A stretch of DNA of 64,000 nucleotides from Mycoplasma suis str. Illinois (GTDB lineage Bacteria; Bacillota_I; Bacilli_A; Mycoplasmatales; Mycoplasmoidaceae), in the NCBI RefSeq assembly GCF_000179035.2, contig NC_015155.1, positions 620,001-684,000 on the forward strand, read 5' to 3'. Below, piece by piece: positions 8,802 through 17,870 of the stretch (position 1 is its first letter; each line of letters opens with the position of its first letter). The notes beneath the pieces are model-generated. The model ran no database searches. It saw nothing but the letters and a program-made list of their open reading frames with translations, and was not told the origin of the DNA. Position numbers and translations under genes: made by a program.

Positions 8802-9322
8802 CTATTTACTAACTCTACAGAATGAACCATTAGATCTTCCATTTACTATTGTTTCCATACAATTGGCCCCATTTGGTCCAGAATAATATCTAACTTCATA
8901 GGTAATATTTTCTTCTGATTCCACTTCACTTCTAGAAGTTGTTCTAGCCGAAGTTCTATTTTTTTGTTGATGTTCGGAAGTAGAGGGTAAGGATTTAGAA
9001 ATTTTTGGAATATTGTCTTGAACTGATTGTTGTGTCTGTTTTTCTAAATCTTTTTTAAGATTTGAAATTTCTGCAATTGTTGATTTACTACTTTCAGAAT
9101 TATTTTCTATATGACTTTGTTGACTTTCAGAAACTAGTGTTTGAATAAATTGTTTTTGAGAAGAAAGTCCCTCTCGGGAACTTTCTTCTTTATCTACTAA
9201 TTCAGTTTTTGGTTGTGAATTAACACTGAAAGCTGAACCTAAACTAGATCCTATGCCCCCCCCGCAGAAGCTATAGAAATAATTCCAATTAATCCTTTAG
9301 TTATCAAATTCAGATTAAACAA
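8802..9322 (-). CDS. Switchable surface-family gene, OFF (G8; 9 needed), TTG start
   Basis: TTG at 9,322 aligns with ATGs of relatives (FNLNLITKGLIGIISIASA), followed by 8 G (plus-strand C at 9,256-9,263). Nine G would give 173 aa with AGGGIGSSLGSAFS, a Ser/Glu/Gln linker and CMETIVNGRSNGSFC (C-X13-C). The frame downstream of the tract is clean over its whole length. Confidence 0.7.
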
Positions 9323-9325
9323 TTT

Positions 9326-9906
9326 TTAACCTGAAATACTGCAAACTGCACTAAATCAATAACCATTGATTCATGTTTCTAGGCAATTAGCTCCATCTTG
9401 TCTTCTACTATTTCTAACTTCAATGGTATCGCTATCCTCTACTTGTTCTGGATAAATTCTTCTAGGCTTTATATTATTTGGTTGTTTATTTACAATATTT
9501 TTCGCTACCGGTGCTTTTGAATTAGGTTTTTGTTGTTTTGGGGTGGAAGCAGGTTTTGCTGGTGATTGAACTGGTTGCGAAATTCTTTGGCTAACTGCAT
9601 CTCTTCTAACTCTTTGAGAATCTGAATTTCTTTGAGTTTCTTCAGTTTTTGTTAACTTTTCTTCTTTTTTAACTTCTTTGACTACTTGTGGATTGTTATT
9701 TTTTGAATCTTGACTTTGAACTGATGAAGCTGGAGAATCTTTTGCTTGAACAGAAAGTCCTTGCGGACTTTCTGATTCTTTTTTAATTAATTCACTTTGT
9801 GATTGACTATTACCTAGTAATGAACCTAAACCTGAGCCAATGCCCCCCCCACGGAACCTAAGGAAGCTAATCCCATTAATCCTTTAAGTAGTAGTGACAT
9901 TGCCAT
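9326..9906 (-). CDS. Switchable surface-family gene, OFF (G8; 9 needed)
   Basis: ATG at 9,906 (or 9,900) reads MAMSLLLKGLMGLASLGSV, then 8 G (plus-strand C at 9,843-9,850). Nine G would give 193 aa with a Lys/Gln/Pro linker (RVRRDAVSQR) and CLETWINGYWFSAVC (C-X13-C). It shares its first 20 codons and promoter (plus 9,919-9,924) with the genes ending at 6,294 and 7,237. Confidence 0.75.
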
Positions 9907-10114
9907 TTTCTGAAAAATATTATAAGAAAAGCACTAATTTTTTGAATATTTTTAAACACAACTAACGAATTTTTTGTTAATTTCTTCTTTTTTAATAAGA
10001 AAAAATAAAAAATTTATAAATTGAATTTAATTGTTTTTTATGCTAAATTTTTAACTTAATTTAATTTGCGGAGAAAACATAATAATTTTTAGTTTTTAAT
10101 CTAAAAAATAAATA

Positions 10115-10136
10115 AAAAGGGGCTTTTCAGCCCCTT
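10115..10136 (-). terminator. Hairpin AAAAGGGGC/GCCCCTT
   Basis: Counterpart of the 7,042-7,064 hairpin in the duplicated cassette. Confidence 0.55.
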
Positions 10137-10268
10137 CATATTTCTTAAACTATCTTTTTTTGGAAATAATTTTTATTCCCTTAAATAGTTAGAAAGGTCT
10201 GCCCATTTTTATGTTTTTAAAAAGCAAAATTCATCGAAATATAGAAAAAGACTTTTAAAAGTTTTTGT

Positions 10269-10300
10269 TAAAAGTAAGGGCTTTTTAGCCCTTTACTTTT
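10269..10300 (-). terminator. Hairpin terminator after the 10,309-10,845 gene
   Basis: AAAAGTAAGGGC/GCCCTTTACTTTT repeat directly past the stop at 10,309. Confidence 0.7.
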
Positions 10301-10308
10301 TAACTAAT

Positions 10309-10845
10309 TTAGTAACAAACTATTGTTATTGATTCTCTTCTACTTCTAGGAGTGGTTTCGGTACAAGTTCTTCCTCTTTCATCATAATATATTTCTGCCA
10401 CTCTATCGTCCTCTCTAATTAAATAACCATTACGTCTACTTGGTTGTGTCTTTAGCTCTCTTGGAGTATCTATTAATCTAACAGATCTTTGTTGAGAATT
10501 TGTTCTTGAAGAAGAAGATTGATTAGTTCTAGAGTTTGAAGAAAATACTGTTAAAGTTCTACCTCTTGGAGCTGGAGAAGGAGAATTTACATTTCTTGAG
10601 ATATTTTGTTGATTTTGTGATTTAGGAGAAATTTGTTTAGCTCCTTGTCCTTGTTGAGAATCTTGAGAATTTTCTTTAACTTTTGGTCCTTGAGTAAGTC
10701 CTCCTTGAGGACTTACTTCTTGACTTGTTAAAACATTTGTTGATTGTTGTTCGCTATTAAATAGAGAACCTAGCCCTGAACCAATGCCCCCCCCCAAAGA
10801 ACCAAAGGAACCTAGTCACATTAGACCTTTAACTAGCAGTGTCAT
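10309..10845 (-). CDS. Switchable surface-family gene, ON (G9)
   Basis: From ATG at 10,845 it reads MTLLVKGLMWLGSFGSL, a run of 9 G (plus-strand C at 10,787-10,795) in frame, then GGGIGSGLGSLFNSEQQ. The protein is 178 aa with a Gln/Ser/Arg linker and a basic tail, IREDDRVAEIYYDERGR, then TCTETTPRSRRESITIVCY (C-X15-C). The anchor resembles the 2,323-2,812 gene and the tail the 7,237-7,787 gene, suggesting recombination between members. One TGA (Trp) lies in the anchor. Function unknown. Confidence 0.8.
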
Positions 10846-10934
10846 TATTTTTTTCTAAGAATTTCTAAAAAGTATTATAAAGCAAAACATATTTTTCATT
10901 AATTTTTATGGAAAAGTTTTTTCTAAAACCTATT

Positions 10935-11198
10935 TCAGTTACAGTTATATCCCTTTAACTTCCGATCTTTCTTGCCAATCTTATAAAAACAAGTAACTCT
11001 TCCTCTACTTACTATTTGAAGATCAGTATCATCATCTAATTTTTCTTCCTCTTCGACTTTTTGTTTACTTTGAGTTATTTCTGTTGACTCATTTTTATTC
11101 CCCATAAAAGAAACTACTCCAATACTAGTTCCTCCACCAATAGCTCCCACAGAAAGAACTCCTAAAAGAATTTTTGTGAGTAAAGAAAAACTAACCAT
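10935..11198 (-). CDS. Short anchored surface-family protein (87 aa)
   Basis: A compact member: anchor MVSFSLLTKILLGVLSVG, AIGGGTSIGVVSFMG, a short Glu/Asp linker and a basic tail with CFYKIGKKDRKLKGYNC (C-X15-C). No G-run. Its start overlaps by one base the end of the OFF mini-gene at 11,198-11,358. Function unknown. Confidence 0.7.
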   Translation of the reverse strand: MVSFSLLTKILLGVLSVGAIGGGTSIGVVSFMGNKNESTEITQSKQKVEEEEKLDDDTDLQIVSRGRVTCFYKIGKKDRKLKGYNCN

Positions 11199-11358
11199 TA
11201 TTTAATAGCTGGATTTAAAAAGAAGTAATATTTTCCTTCTTGTTTTTTAGAAGGTCCTTTTTCAGGACCTTCTTTATTTACTATTTCATTTTTAAATAAA
11301 AATCTTAGATTCGAAGTGGTGCCCCCCCCGCAAAGTTAAAAGATGGAAATATTTTCAT
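11198..11358 (-). CDS. Very short switchable family gene, OFF (G8; 9 needed)
   Basis: ATG at 11,358 gives MKIFPSFNFAGG and stops soon after 8 G (plus-strand C at 11,322-11,329). With 9 G it would read GGGTTSNLRFLFKNEIVNKEG and continue to TAA at 11,198, 53 aa in all. It keeps the Gly step and the ELV-KEGP signature of relatives but has no cysteine pair. It may be a decaying member. Confidence 0.45.
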
Positions 11359-11426
11359 TATTTCTTTTTTAAACAACTTAAAAACTTGATTTGAATTTTA
11401 CTGCTTTTTAGTGAAATTATCTGAAA

Positions 11427-12027
11427 TTATGGAAGTCCACAAACTGAACCTACATAATTTCTTCCCAAGAATGAATGCAAACATGTTTTTCCTGGATTAT
11501 TTCTATCTGCTTCAGATTTAGCTCAAAGTACGGGTTCTTGATCTTCTTCTAAAGATCGATTATTTCTGTTTTGGGTGGTTACTGGCTTTGGAGTTACAGG
11601 TACAGATTTTTTTGCTAAAGGTTGACCAGAATTTTGTTGATTATTTGAAGTATTTTTATTACCTGATGTAGAAGAGCTTACTCTTTGAACCTTATCTTGT
11701 TTTGGGGATAAGGGAGGAACTACAGGACCTTTATTAGTTTCTTTTCCTTGAACTACTTTAATTACAGATTGTTTTTTGGTAGAACTGGTTTGACCTTGAT
11801 TTAAAGATTTTTGTTGTTGATCCTTATTTCTATGATCAACTTCTTCTTTTTTATCTTCCAAAGAAATCCCTGATTCAGGATTCTTTGAACTTAAAGAACT
11901 ACTTAAGACACTCTTTTCTGGCTCTTTATTCGTTAATAAAGATCCGAAACCTGAACCAACGCCCCCCCCCAACAGTTCCTAAGGAAAATAATCCTACAAG
12001 ACAATTTTTTAATAAAGTTATATTCAT
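11427..12027 (-). CDS. Switchable surface-family gene, OFF (G9; 8 needed)
   Basis: ATG at 12,027 gives MNITLLKNCLVGLFSLGTV, then 9 G (plus-strand C at 11,962-11,970). Here 8 G are in frame (GGGVGSGFGSLL, 199 aa), so this member is closed by one extra base rather than one missing. It has a long Gln/Ser/Lys/Pro linker, and the tail has CLHSFLGRNYVGSVC (C-X13-C). Promoter box at plus 12,040-12,045, 13 bases from the ATG. Confidence 0.72.
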
Positions 12028-12051
12028 TTTCTAAATACCATTATAAGGGAG

Positions 12052-12072
12052 AAAAGGGCTTTAAGCCCTATT
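12052..12072 (-). terminator. Hairpin terminator after the 12,154-12,929 gene
   Basis: AAAAGGGCTTTAAGCCCT inverted repeat about 80 bases past the stop at 12,154. Confidence 0.55.
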
Positions 12073-12153
12073 TCTTCTTATTAAATTTTTTGAAATGACT
12101 AGGAACTACTAGATTGTGCTTCTGCACTATAAGTAGCTCACTTCATATTATTT

Positions 12154-12929
12154 CTAAGTTAATTTGTATTTGGTTTGTTGATTTGAACTTTGATCTCCAT
12201 TATTAGGTTTATGTGTTTTTCTCTTTTGTTCTCCAACAAGATTTAAGAAAAACAATAACTTTAATAATTCTTTAACTCTTTCATCCATTCCTTTACCTAA
12301 AGCTTGAGATAATGAAGTGAAAGTGGATCATTCTCACTTTCACTCAAAACTTCCTGAATCTACCAAAACTCCTCACAATAAATAAAATACTGTTCCTATT
12401 TCAACATCAAAAACATCTCTATAAACACCATGACAAAGAATTAAAAAACCATTAACAAAATCTCTGAAAGTAGCAACTCTTTGTTGCTGCTGTTGTTGAG
12501 GATCTCCATTACTGGAATTTTCTAATTGAATTTGCTGTGCTTGTTCAGCAGATTTAGATCATTCTTTATCTTTTAATTTCCAAAGTCTTCTTCCCATTTC
12601 AACAATACTTGTGAAAAAACTAACTGTAGCGCTTTTAGTTAAATCTCAAGCTGTTTCAAGGGCAGTAACAAAAATAGAAGTGGAGGAAGATCCCTCCGTT
12701 TGTTGTTGCTGTTGTTCTAGATTATTTTCTCGAGAAGGAGGGGGGAATCATTCTTTAAGTTTCTTTCAGATGCTTGTGGCAACATTTGAAAGATCATTAG
12801 ATAGTGTTTCTCTAGCTATTAAGCTGGTTGCAAAGCCCCCCCCGCAATAGCTGCACAAGTTACACAAAGTTTGGCTTGCGATAAGCCACCCCCAAACCAG
12901 AGTTTCGTTGTTTGCATTGCCTTAAACAT
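12154..12929 (-). CDS. Longer switchable family gene (258 aa if ON), OFF (G8; 9 needed)
   Basis: ATG at 12,929 reads MFKAMQTTKLWFGGGLSQAK, LCVTCAAIA, then 8 G (plus-strand C at 12,836-12,843). Nine G open 258 aa: ISGGFATSLIARE-like anchor region, Trp-rich segments (several TGA), two Gln runs and a hydrophobic C-terminal half. It shares its first 35 residues with the next gene but not the C-X-C tail of the short family. Function unknown. The plus ORF at 12,611-12,850 is a shadow. Confidence 0.7.
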
Positions 12930-12971
12930 TTTCTATTAAGTAATTATTACTTAATTTTTATTTATTTGCTC

Positions 12972-13741
12972 TTATTTAATTTTTTCAGGTATTTCTTGTA
13001 GTTTTTTGAAAGGATTATCTAATTGATCTCAATTTGTTCCAAAATGTTTTCTAGCTAAATTTTCTGCATAACCCATATATCAATATAGATTGCTTTTGGA
13101 TAAGTTTGTCTTTTTTACTTGTTGAGAATTGGTGGAAGATGCATTTTGTTGTCTAGCCTTAGCTTCCGTATCTATCCAAATACTAAAGAATAAGAAATTT
13201 CTTAACCCTTCATTTCCATGTTTATATAAATAAACAAGTAGACTTCATCAAAATCAAGAATCTACTGTATATAGATCTTTATATTTCAGCCCAATTATTA
13301 AAGAAAAGGAATTGAAAATTGGTTTCGCACAATTTTCTCAAACTTGTTGTAAATTTATAGATTTTCAATTGTTTTCCTTTCACATTTTTCAACTAGAAAA
13401 TTGTTCTACTGTGCTTTTAGTTTCTAAAACAAAATAACTTAAATATTCAAATATTTTTTCAGGAATAAAAGTTAAAGCTGCTCAAGCTTTAGAAGAAAAA
13501 TCAGCAGTTTCTTGCTGCTGTTGTGGCTGATCTACATTATTTTCTTGAGGATAGGGAAACCATTCCTTAAGTTTTCCTCAAATGCTAATTGCGACACTTG
13601 AAAGATCATTAGATAATGTTTCTCTCGTTATTAAGCTGGTTGCAAAGCCCCCCCCACGATAGCGGCACAAGTTACACAAAGTTTGGTTTGCGATAAGCTA
13701 CCACCAAACCACAGTTTGGTTGTTTGCATTACTTTAAACAT
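12972..13741 (-). CDS. Longer switchable family gene (256 aa if ON), OFF (G8; 9 needed)
   Basis: Paralogue of the 12,154-12,929 gene: MFKVMQTTKLWFGG, then KLCVTCAAIV and 8 G (plus-strand C at 13,648-13,655). Nine G restore an open frame to TAA at 12,972 with many TGA (Trp). The C-terminal half (alpha-rich, WDQLDNPFKKLQEIPEKI) is shared with the 13,753-14,492 gene. Function unknown. Confidence 0.7.
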
Positions 13742-13752
13742 TTATTTAATTA

Positions 13753-14492
13753 TTACTTTTGACTATCAATAATTTGCTGAAATTTTTCAAAAGGATTTTC
13801 GAATTGTGATCAATTATTTCCTAATTTTTTTCTAGTTAGATTTTCAGCATAAGCTAAATAGACGTCCATATTTTCTTTCGAAATAGTTGTTGGGCCTCCA
13901 CTACTATTTTGATTATTTTTTGATTTAATTTGTGCTTGAGCATCTATCCAGATGCTAAATACTAAAAAGTTTTTTAGTCCTAATTCTCCATTTTCATATA
14001 GATACATTATTAATTTCCTAATCATTCCTGAATCTACTTTATAAATGTTTTGATATTTAAGTCCTAGTATCATAGCACAAGAATTTCAAAGGGGTTTGAC
14101 ACAGTTCTCTCATACTTGCTTTAAATCAATTGATCTTCATTTTTCTCACATTTTTCAATTAGAAAATTCCTCTATAATCCTTTTGGTTTCTAGGACAAAA
14201 TGCTTCACATATTCAAATGTTGTTGTGGAAATTAGTGTTAAAGCCGCTCAAGCTTGAGCAGACAAATCAACAGATTCCTGTTCTTGTTGAACTTGTTGAT
14301 CAGTAGCTGGTGGAAACCAGCTACTAATTGTTCTTGCTAAACTAGTGGAACTAGTAGATATAAGTTTTTCTGTCATTTCGGAACCAACGATTCCAATGAC
14401 TATTGCGCCCCCCCCAGGAATGCACAAGTGGTGTAAAGCTTAGTTCTAGTTAATCCTCTTCTCCAGAATTTGGACTGTAAAGATCAAAACAT
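13753..14492 (-). CDS. Longer switchable family gene (246 aa if ON), OFF (G8; 9 needed)
   Basis: ATG at 14,492 gives MFWSLQSKFWRRGLTRTKLY, TTCAFL, then 8 G (plus-strand C at 14,408-14,415). Nine G open 246 aa containing GGGAIVIGIVGSEMTEKL, a Gln/Glu patch and a Trp-rich helical C-terminal half ending WSQFENPFEKFQQIID, closely like the previous gene. Function unknown. Confidence 0.7.
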
Positions 14493-14524
14493 ATTTTTAA
14501 CTTATCTTTTTATTTTTATAAGTT

Positions 14525-14572
14525 AATTTAAATAGCTTAGTTGGGTTAAATCCCAACTAAGCTATTTAAATT
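14525..14572 (-). terminator. 21-bp perfect hairpin after the peptidase gene
   Basis: AATTTAAATAGCTTAGTTGGG pairs base for base with its complement across a 6-base loop. The right arm overlaps the TAA at 14,571-14,573. It is the longest perfect hairpin noticed in the window. Confidence 0.75.
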
Positions 14573-16397
14573 ACTTTTGCTTAAGATTTCAGTTCTTAGA
14601 ACTTAAATAAGTTTTAAGACTTGAATTAAATCTTTTTTCCATTTGAGTTCTATAAGAAACTACATTTTTTCCTGTTCCTGCAATTAAGTCAAATCCAGGA
14701 AGAATAACTTTTCCTGTTTTTTCCTCTACTACTCAACTACCTCTAACAGGCTCTACAAATCCATAGTTAAGACCTGGGTTATACATTCTATAGAGGCCTA
14801 ACAGAGCTCCTGTTTGGTCTAATACCATACTTCCTGAAGCTCCGCTTCCTAGGAAAGTATTGTTAATTAGGTAGTTGTAACCCCAACCAGATAATTCTTT
14901 ACCATTTCAATTTATTTTTGAAGAATCTGAATTTCTATCAATTGCTGCTAGGTCAGCATGACCAGGAATAATTCCTCCCTTACTGTTAGTTAAGTTGTAA
15001 TCAGTAGGTAGGAAATATCTTCTATCATTCTTAAAGTAAGTTAACTTACTTTTTGTAGGTTCTGCAGTAATTACATCATTGTAATTTCTTCAACTTCAGT
15101 AATTAGGGCTATAATATCTTCCTCTATCAACTACTTTGAATTTTTGATTCATAGAGAAAGAAAGATTTTCTTCTACTGATCCTGGATAACCACCAATAAA
15201 GAAATTATCTTTACCTTCTGCTAATTGTTGAGGAGTATATTTACTCATCAATTCAGGAGCAAAAAAGTCAATGTAATTGACTTTGTTTTGGTCTAAATTG
15301 ACAGATTGAATATTTCTTTTTGCCCTTCTTCTTTCTTGACTTACCTGTTGATTTCCATTTAGCTTATCTTTGTAATACTTATCAAATACCTTATTAGTTA
15401 TTAGTTTTGCTTGTTTTTCGTTTTCAAAATTAACTTCTAGGACACCAAAGTCCTTGAAGTAATCTTCTTTATCTACTTGATGTCCTGATACTGTGTATCT
15501 AGGGCCCAAGAAGTTAACTGCTGAGTAAACCAATTTAGGATCCTTAACTGTAGTTGTATAAATTCTTGGTTGATTTTGGAATCTTTCGATAGAGCTTCAA
15601 TTATTGAAAGATGATCAATTATTTCAACCCCCTAAGAAGTCACTTAGGGGGTTGTAGTTGTAATTATTCTGTTGATAATAGTGAGAAACTTGATTTCCTA
15701 AATCATTATGCTCTCTATCATTTACATCTTCTTCTGTGAATAGTCTTAGTTCAGAAGTCTTATTGTAGATAGATGCTTGGCAGCTATCTAAGTAATTTTT
15801 ATATCCATTACCTAGATATCTTGAATAAGAGTAATAACTAGGTAAGTGTGTTCACTTAGAAGCTTCAGTTATTGGAAGTGAAGCTCCATAAGGATTATCT
15901 TTGAATACAAACTTATTAATAACGTGTAAGTTTGTAGCTATAAATCATCTAGTAGGATATTTGCCGTTTTGTGGTAATTCAAAATCTAAAAGTCAACCAG
16001 TACCTGATTGACAAGGCATCACCAATTTAAGTGTGTGATCCTTTATTAATTTATATATATTGCTTTCTTGTTCATAATTACTTTCTCTTAAGGCTCTCAT
16101 TCTATTAGTAAATCCTCAATCTTTGTGAAAATCAACTTTTTCTGCATGATGTTCTTTTCAATCATTGCTATACATATAGTTAGCTCTTCCATCCACCACT
16201 GAATCTTGGTTATAAACTTTGTTTTCTCCTAGTTTTGCTTTTCCTTCATTAGATGACATCTTGTCAAGATGATAGAAATATCCATCATCCATAAAGTTCT
16301 TTCCTGAAACAACTCCATAAATTTGATGGCCTCCAAGGCCAACACCAAGTACTAGAAAGAGCTTAATTCCATTCGCTAGTAAAGGAAAAATAGGCAT
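14571..16397 (-). CDS. Exported DUF31-like trypsin-fold serine peptidase A (608 aa)
   Basis: Read through many TGA (Trp). N-terminal anchor MPIFPLLANGIKLFLVLGVG. The catalytic triad of trypsin-fold DUF31 peptidases can be followed: His in FIATNLHVIN, Asp in EDYFKDFGVLEVNF, Ser in FLGSGASGSMVLDQTG. The C-terminus has FDLIAGTGKNVVSYRTQ and KTYLSSKN, shared with the three paralogues at 32,820-40,336. In other mycoplasmas related DUF31 proteins cleave host immunoglobulin; that activity here is only inference. This copy lacks a G/C run, so it is not phase-variable. A large hairpin follows it. Confidence 0.8.
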
Positions 16398-16582
16398 AAT
16401 TTAGTTATTTAATAAGTTAATAAATTCAATACTTTGGGTCAAAAATTTCAGGTAAATTATAAATTGGTAGTCCAAAACCCCCGAAAACCAATTAAATTAT
16501 AAATTTATTTATAATAGAAAAATTTATGTTCTTGAAGCCTCAATTTTCAATAGCGTAGAACTAATTCTAGACTTCTAAGAAA

Positions 16583-17863
16583 ATGGCCGCAAAATTACCT
16601 CTTTGACTTACTACAACGGCCATTTTCTCTTCAGTTTCTGCCCCAATAATTAAGAATGCTTCCGATAGCATTCAATCCCCCAATAGAACATATCACTATT
16701 TCTTTAGATTGCCATTATTTTCATCAACTAATAAAGAAAAAACTCATTTAGTTGATGAGGACAAAGCGAGAATAGAGGGATACTACAAAAAGTATTACTC
16801 TTATCCTGCTTTTGTAAACAAAATAACTCAATATGCTACTTCCAACATGGAGGGAGAAGGTAATCCTAACTTTTACATTCAAGTTCACAAAGAGAAATTA
16901 GAAGATCATAGAGAACTTGAATGACTAAAAACAGTAAGACTAAATCAGATTACTGTTGATAGATACTATGAAAAAAAATCATCAGACTCTGAATTAACTT
17001 CTGGAAATCTTTTTAAGGAGCTAATAAAAACTGAGAACTTTTTGCCCCAATATACAAAAAGTGCTCAGAATGCTCTAAACCAAGAAGCTATAGATCTTTA
17101 CTTCAAGGGAGTAAAGATTGATCAAAACGAAATTAAAAAATTGGTTTACTACCCTTCTGAATCTATTGGGGCTAAAAGATGATTTGTTTGATTAGATAAG
17201 GATCTTCTGAGACTAAAGCTCAATTTAGGATTCCATATTTGATTCTTTAATCAAACAAATCTTCAAAAACATAGCTCAATAAGAGATTTACTCGAAAAAG
17301 AACAAACTCAAAAAAATGAGATTAAAAAGAAAGTTAAATCTCTTTACAAGAAATTAACTGAAGAGGAGAAGAATTTCTTCTCCCTATACTACAGTAGTAT
17401 TTGATCTAATAAGCAAGACAAACAAAGTCTTGCTCCCCAAGAAATATCTTCTGAAGATATCAATAAGATATACAACCTCCTTCAAGAAAAAGGAGACAAA
17501 ATCACTATTTTCAAAGATCATCTCCTGCAAGTACTTGAAGGAGGTGACAAACTAGGTTTTGAATCCTTTTTCCCTAATTACATTACTTATGCATCAGGAC
17601 CTGATGCGCTTTATGCCCTAGAAGGTGGAAATGAATTTAATAGTAATGTAAAAGTTACTATTACTCCAGACAGAAGAATAAATAGTGAGTGAAAAGTTAA
17701 TGAAGTATTAGACCTATTTAAGAATTACAGTATTAAGAATTTCACATTAAGAACAACTAATAGCAACAAAGATCAGTGACCTTCATTAACTTTTACTAAT
17801 TCTCCTGATAAGGATTACCCAATTATCAGGGAAGAATACTTTGTGAAAAATAAAGTAATTTAA
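16583..17863 (+). CDS. Secreted protein upstream of SecDF-like gene (426 aa)
   Basis: ATG at 16,583 is chosen because it adds a signal-like N-terminus (MAAKLPLWLTTTAIFSSVSA) to the open frame. The rest is soluble, mixed alpha/beta and rich in Lys/Asn/Tyr, with several TGA (Trp). It ends 7 bases before the next ORF, which looks like the membrane half of SecD plus SecF. I therefore suspect it is the N-terminal anchor and external domain of a split SecD, but no diagnostic SecD motif is visible. A TATAAT lies at 16,510-16,515. Confidence 0.6.
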
Positions 17864-17870
17864 GGCAAAT

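Larger units (their letters stand above)
9907..10308. other. Intergenic cassette, copy of 6,830-7,236
   Basis: No ORF supported. Order and wording match the first copy: promoter box, A/T-rich block with GGAGAAAACATAATAATTTT, hairpin at 10,115-10,136, about 130 bases of moderately conserved sequence, hairpin at 10,269-10,300, then the stop of a switchable gene with the same C-terminal module. A segment of at least about 800 bases seems to have been duplicated. Confidence 0.4.

Noticed and set aside
12611-12850. Plus-strand ORF with a Cys run
   Set aside because: It is the antisense of the Gln-rich part of the 12,154-12,929 gene.
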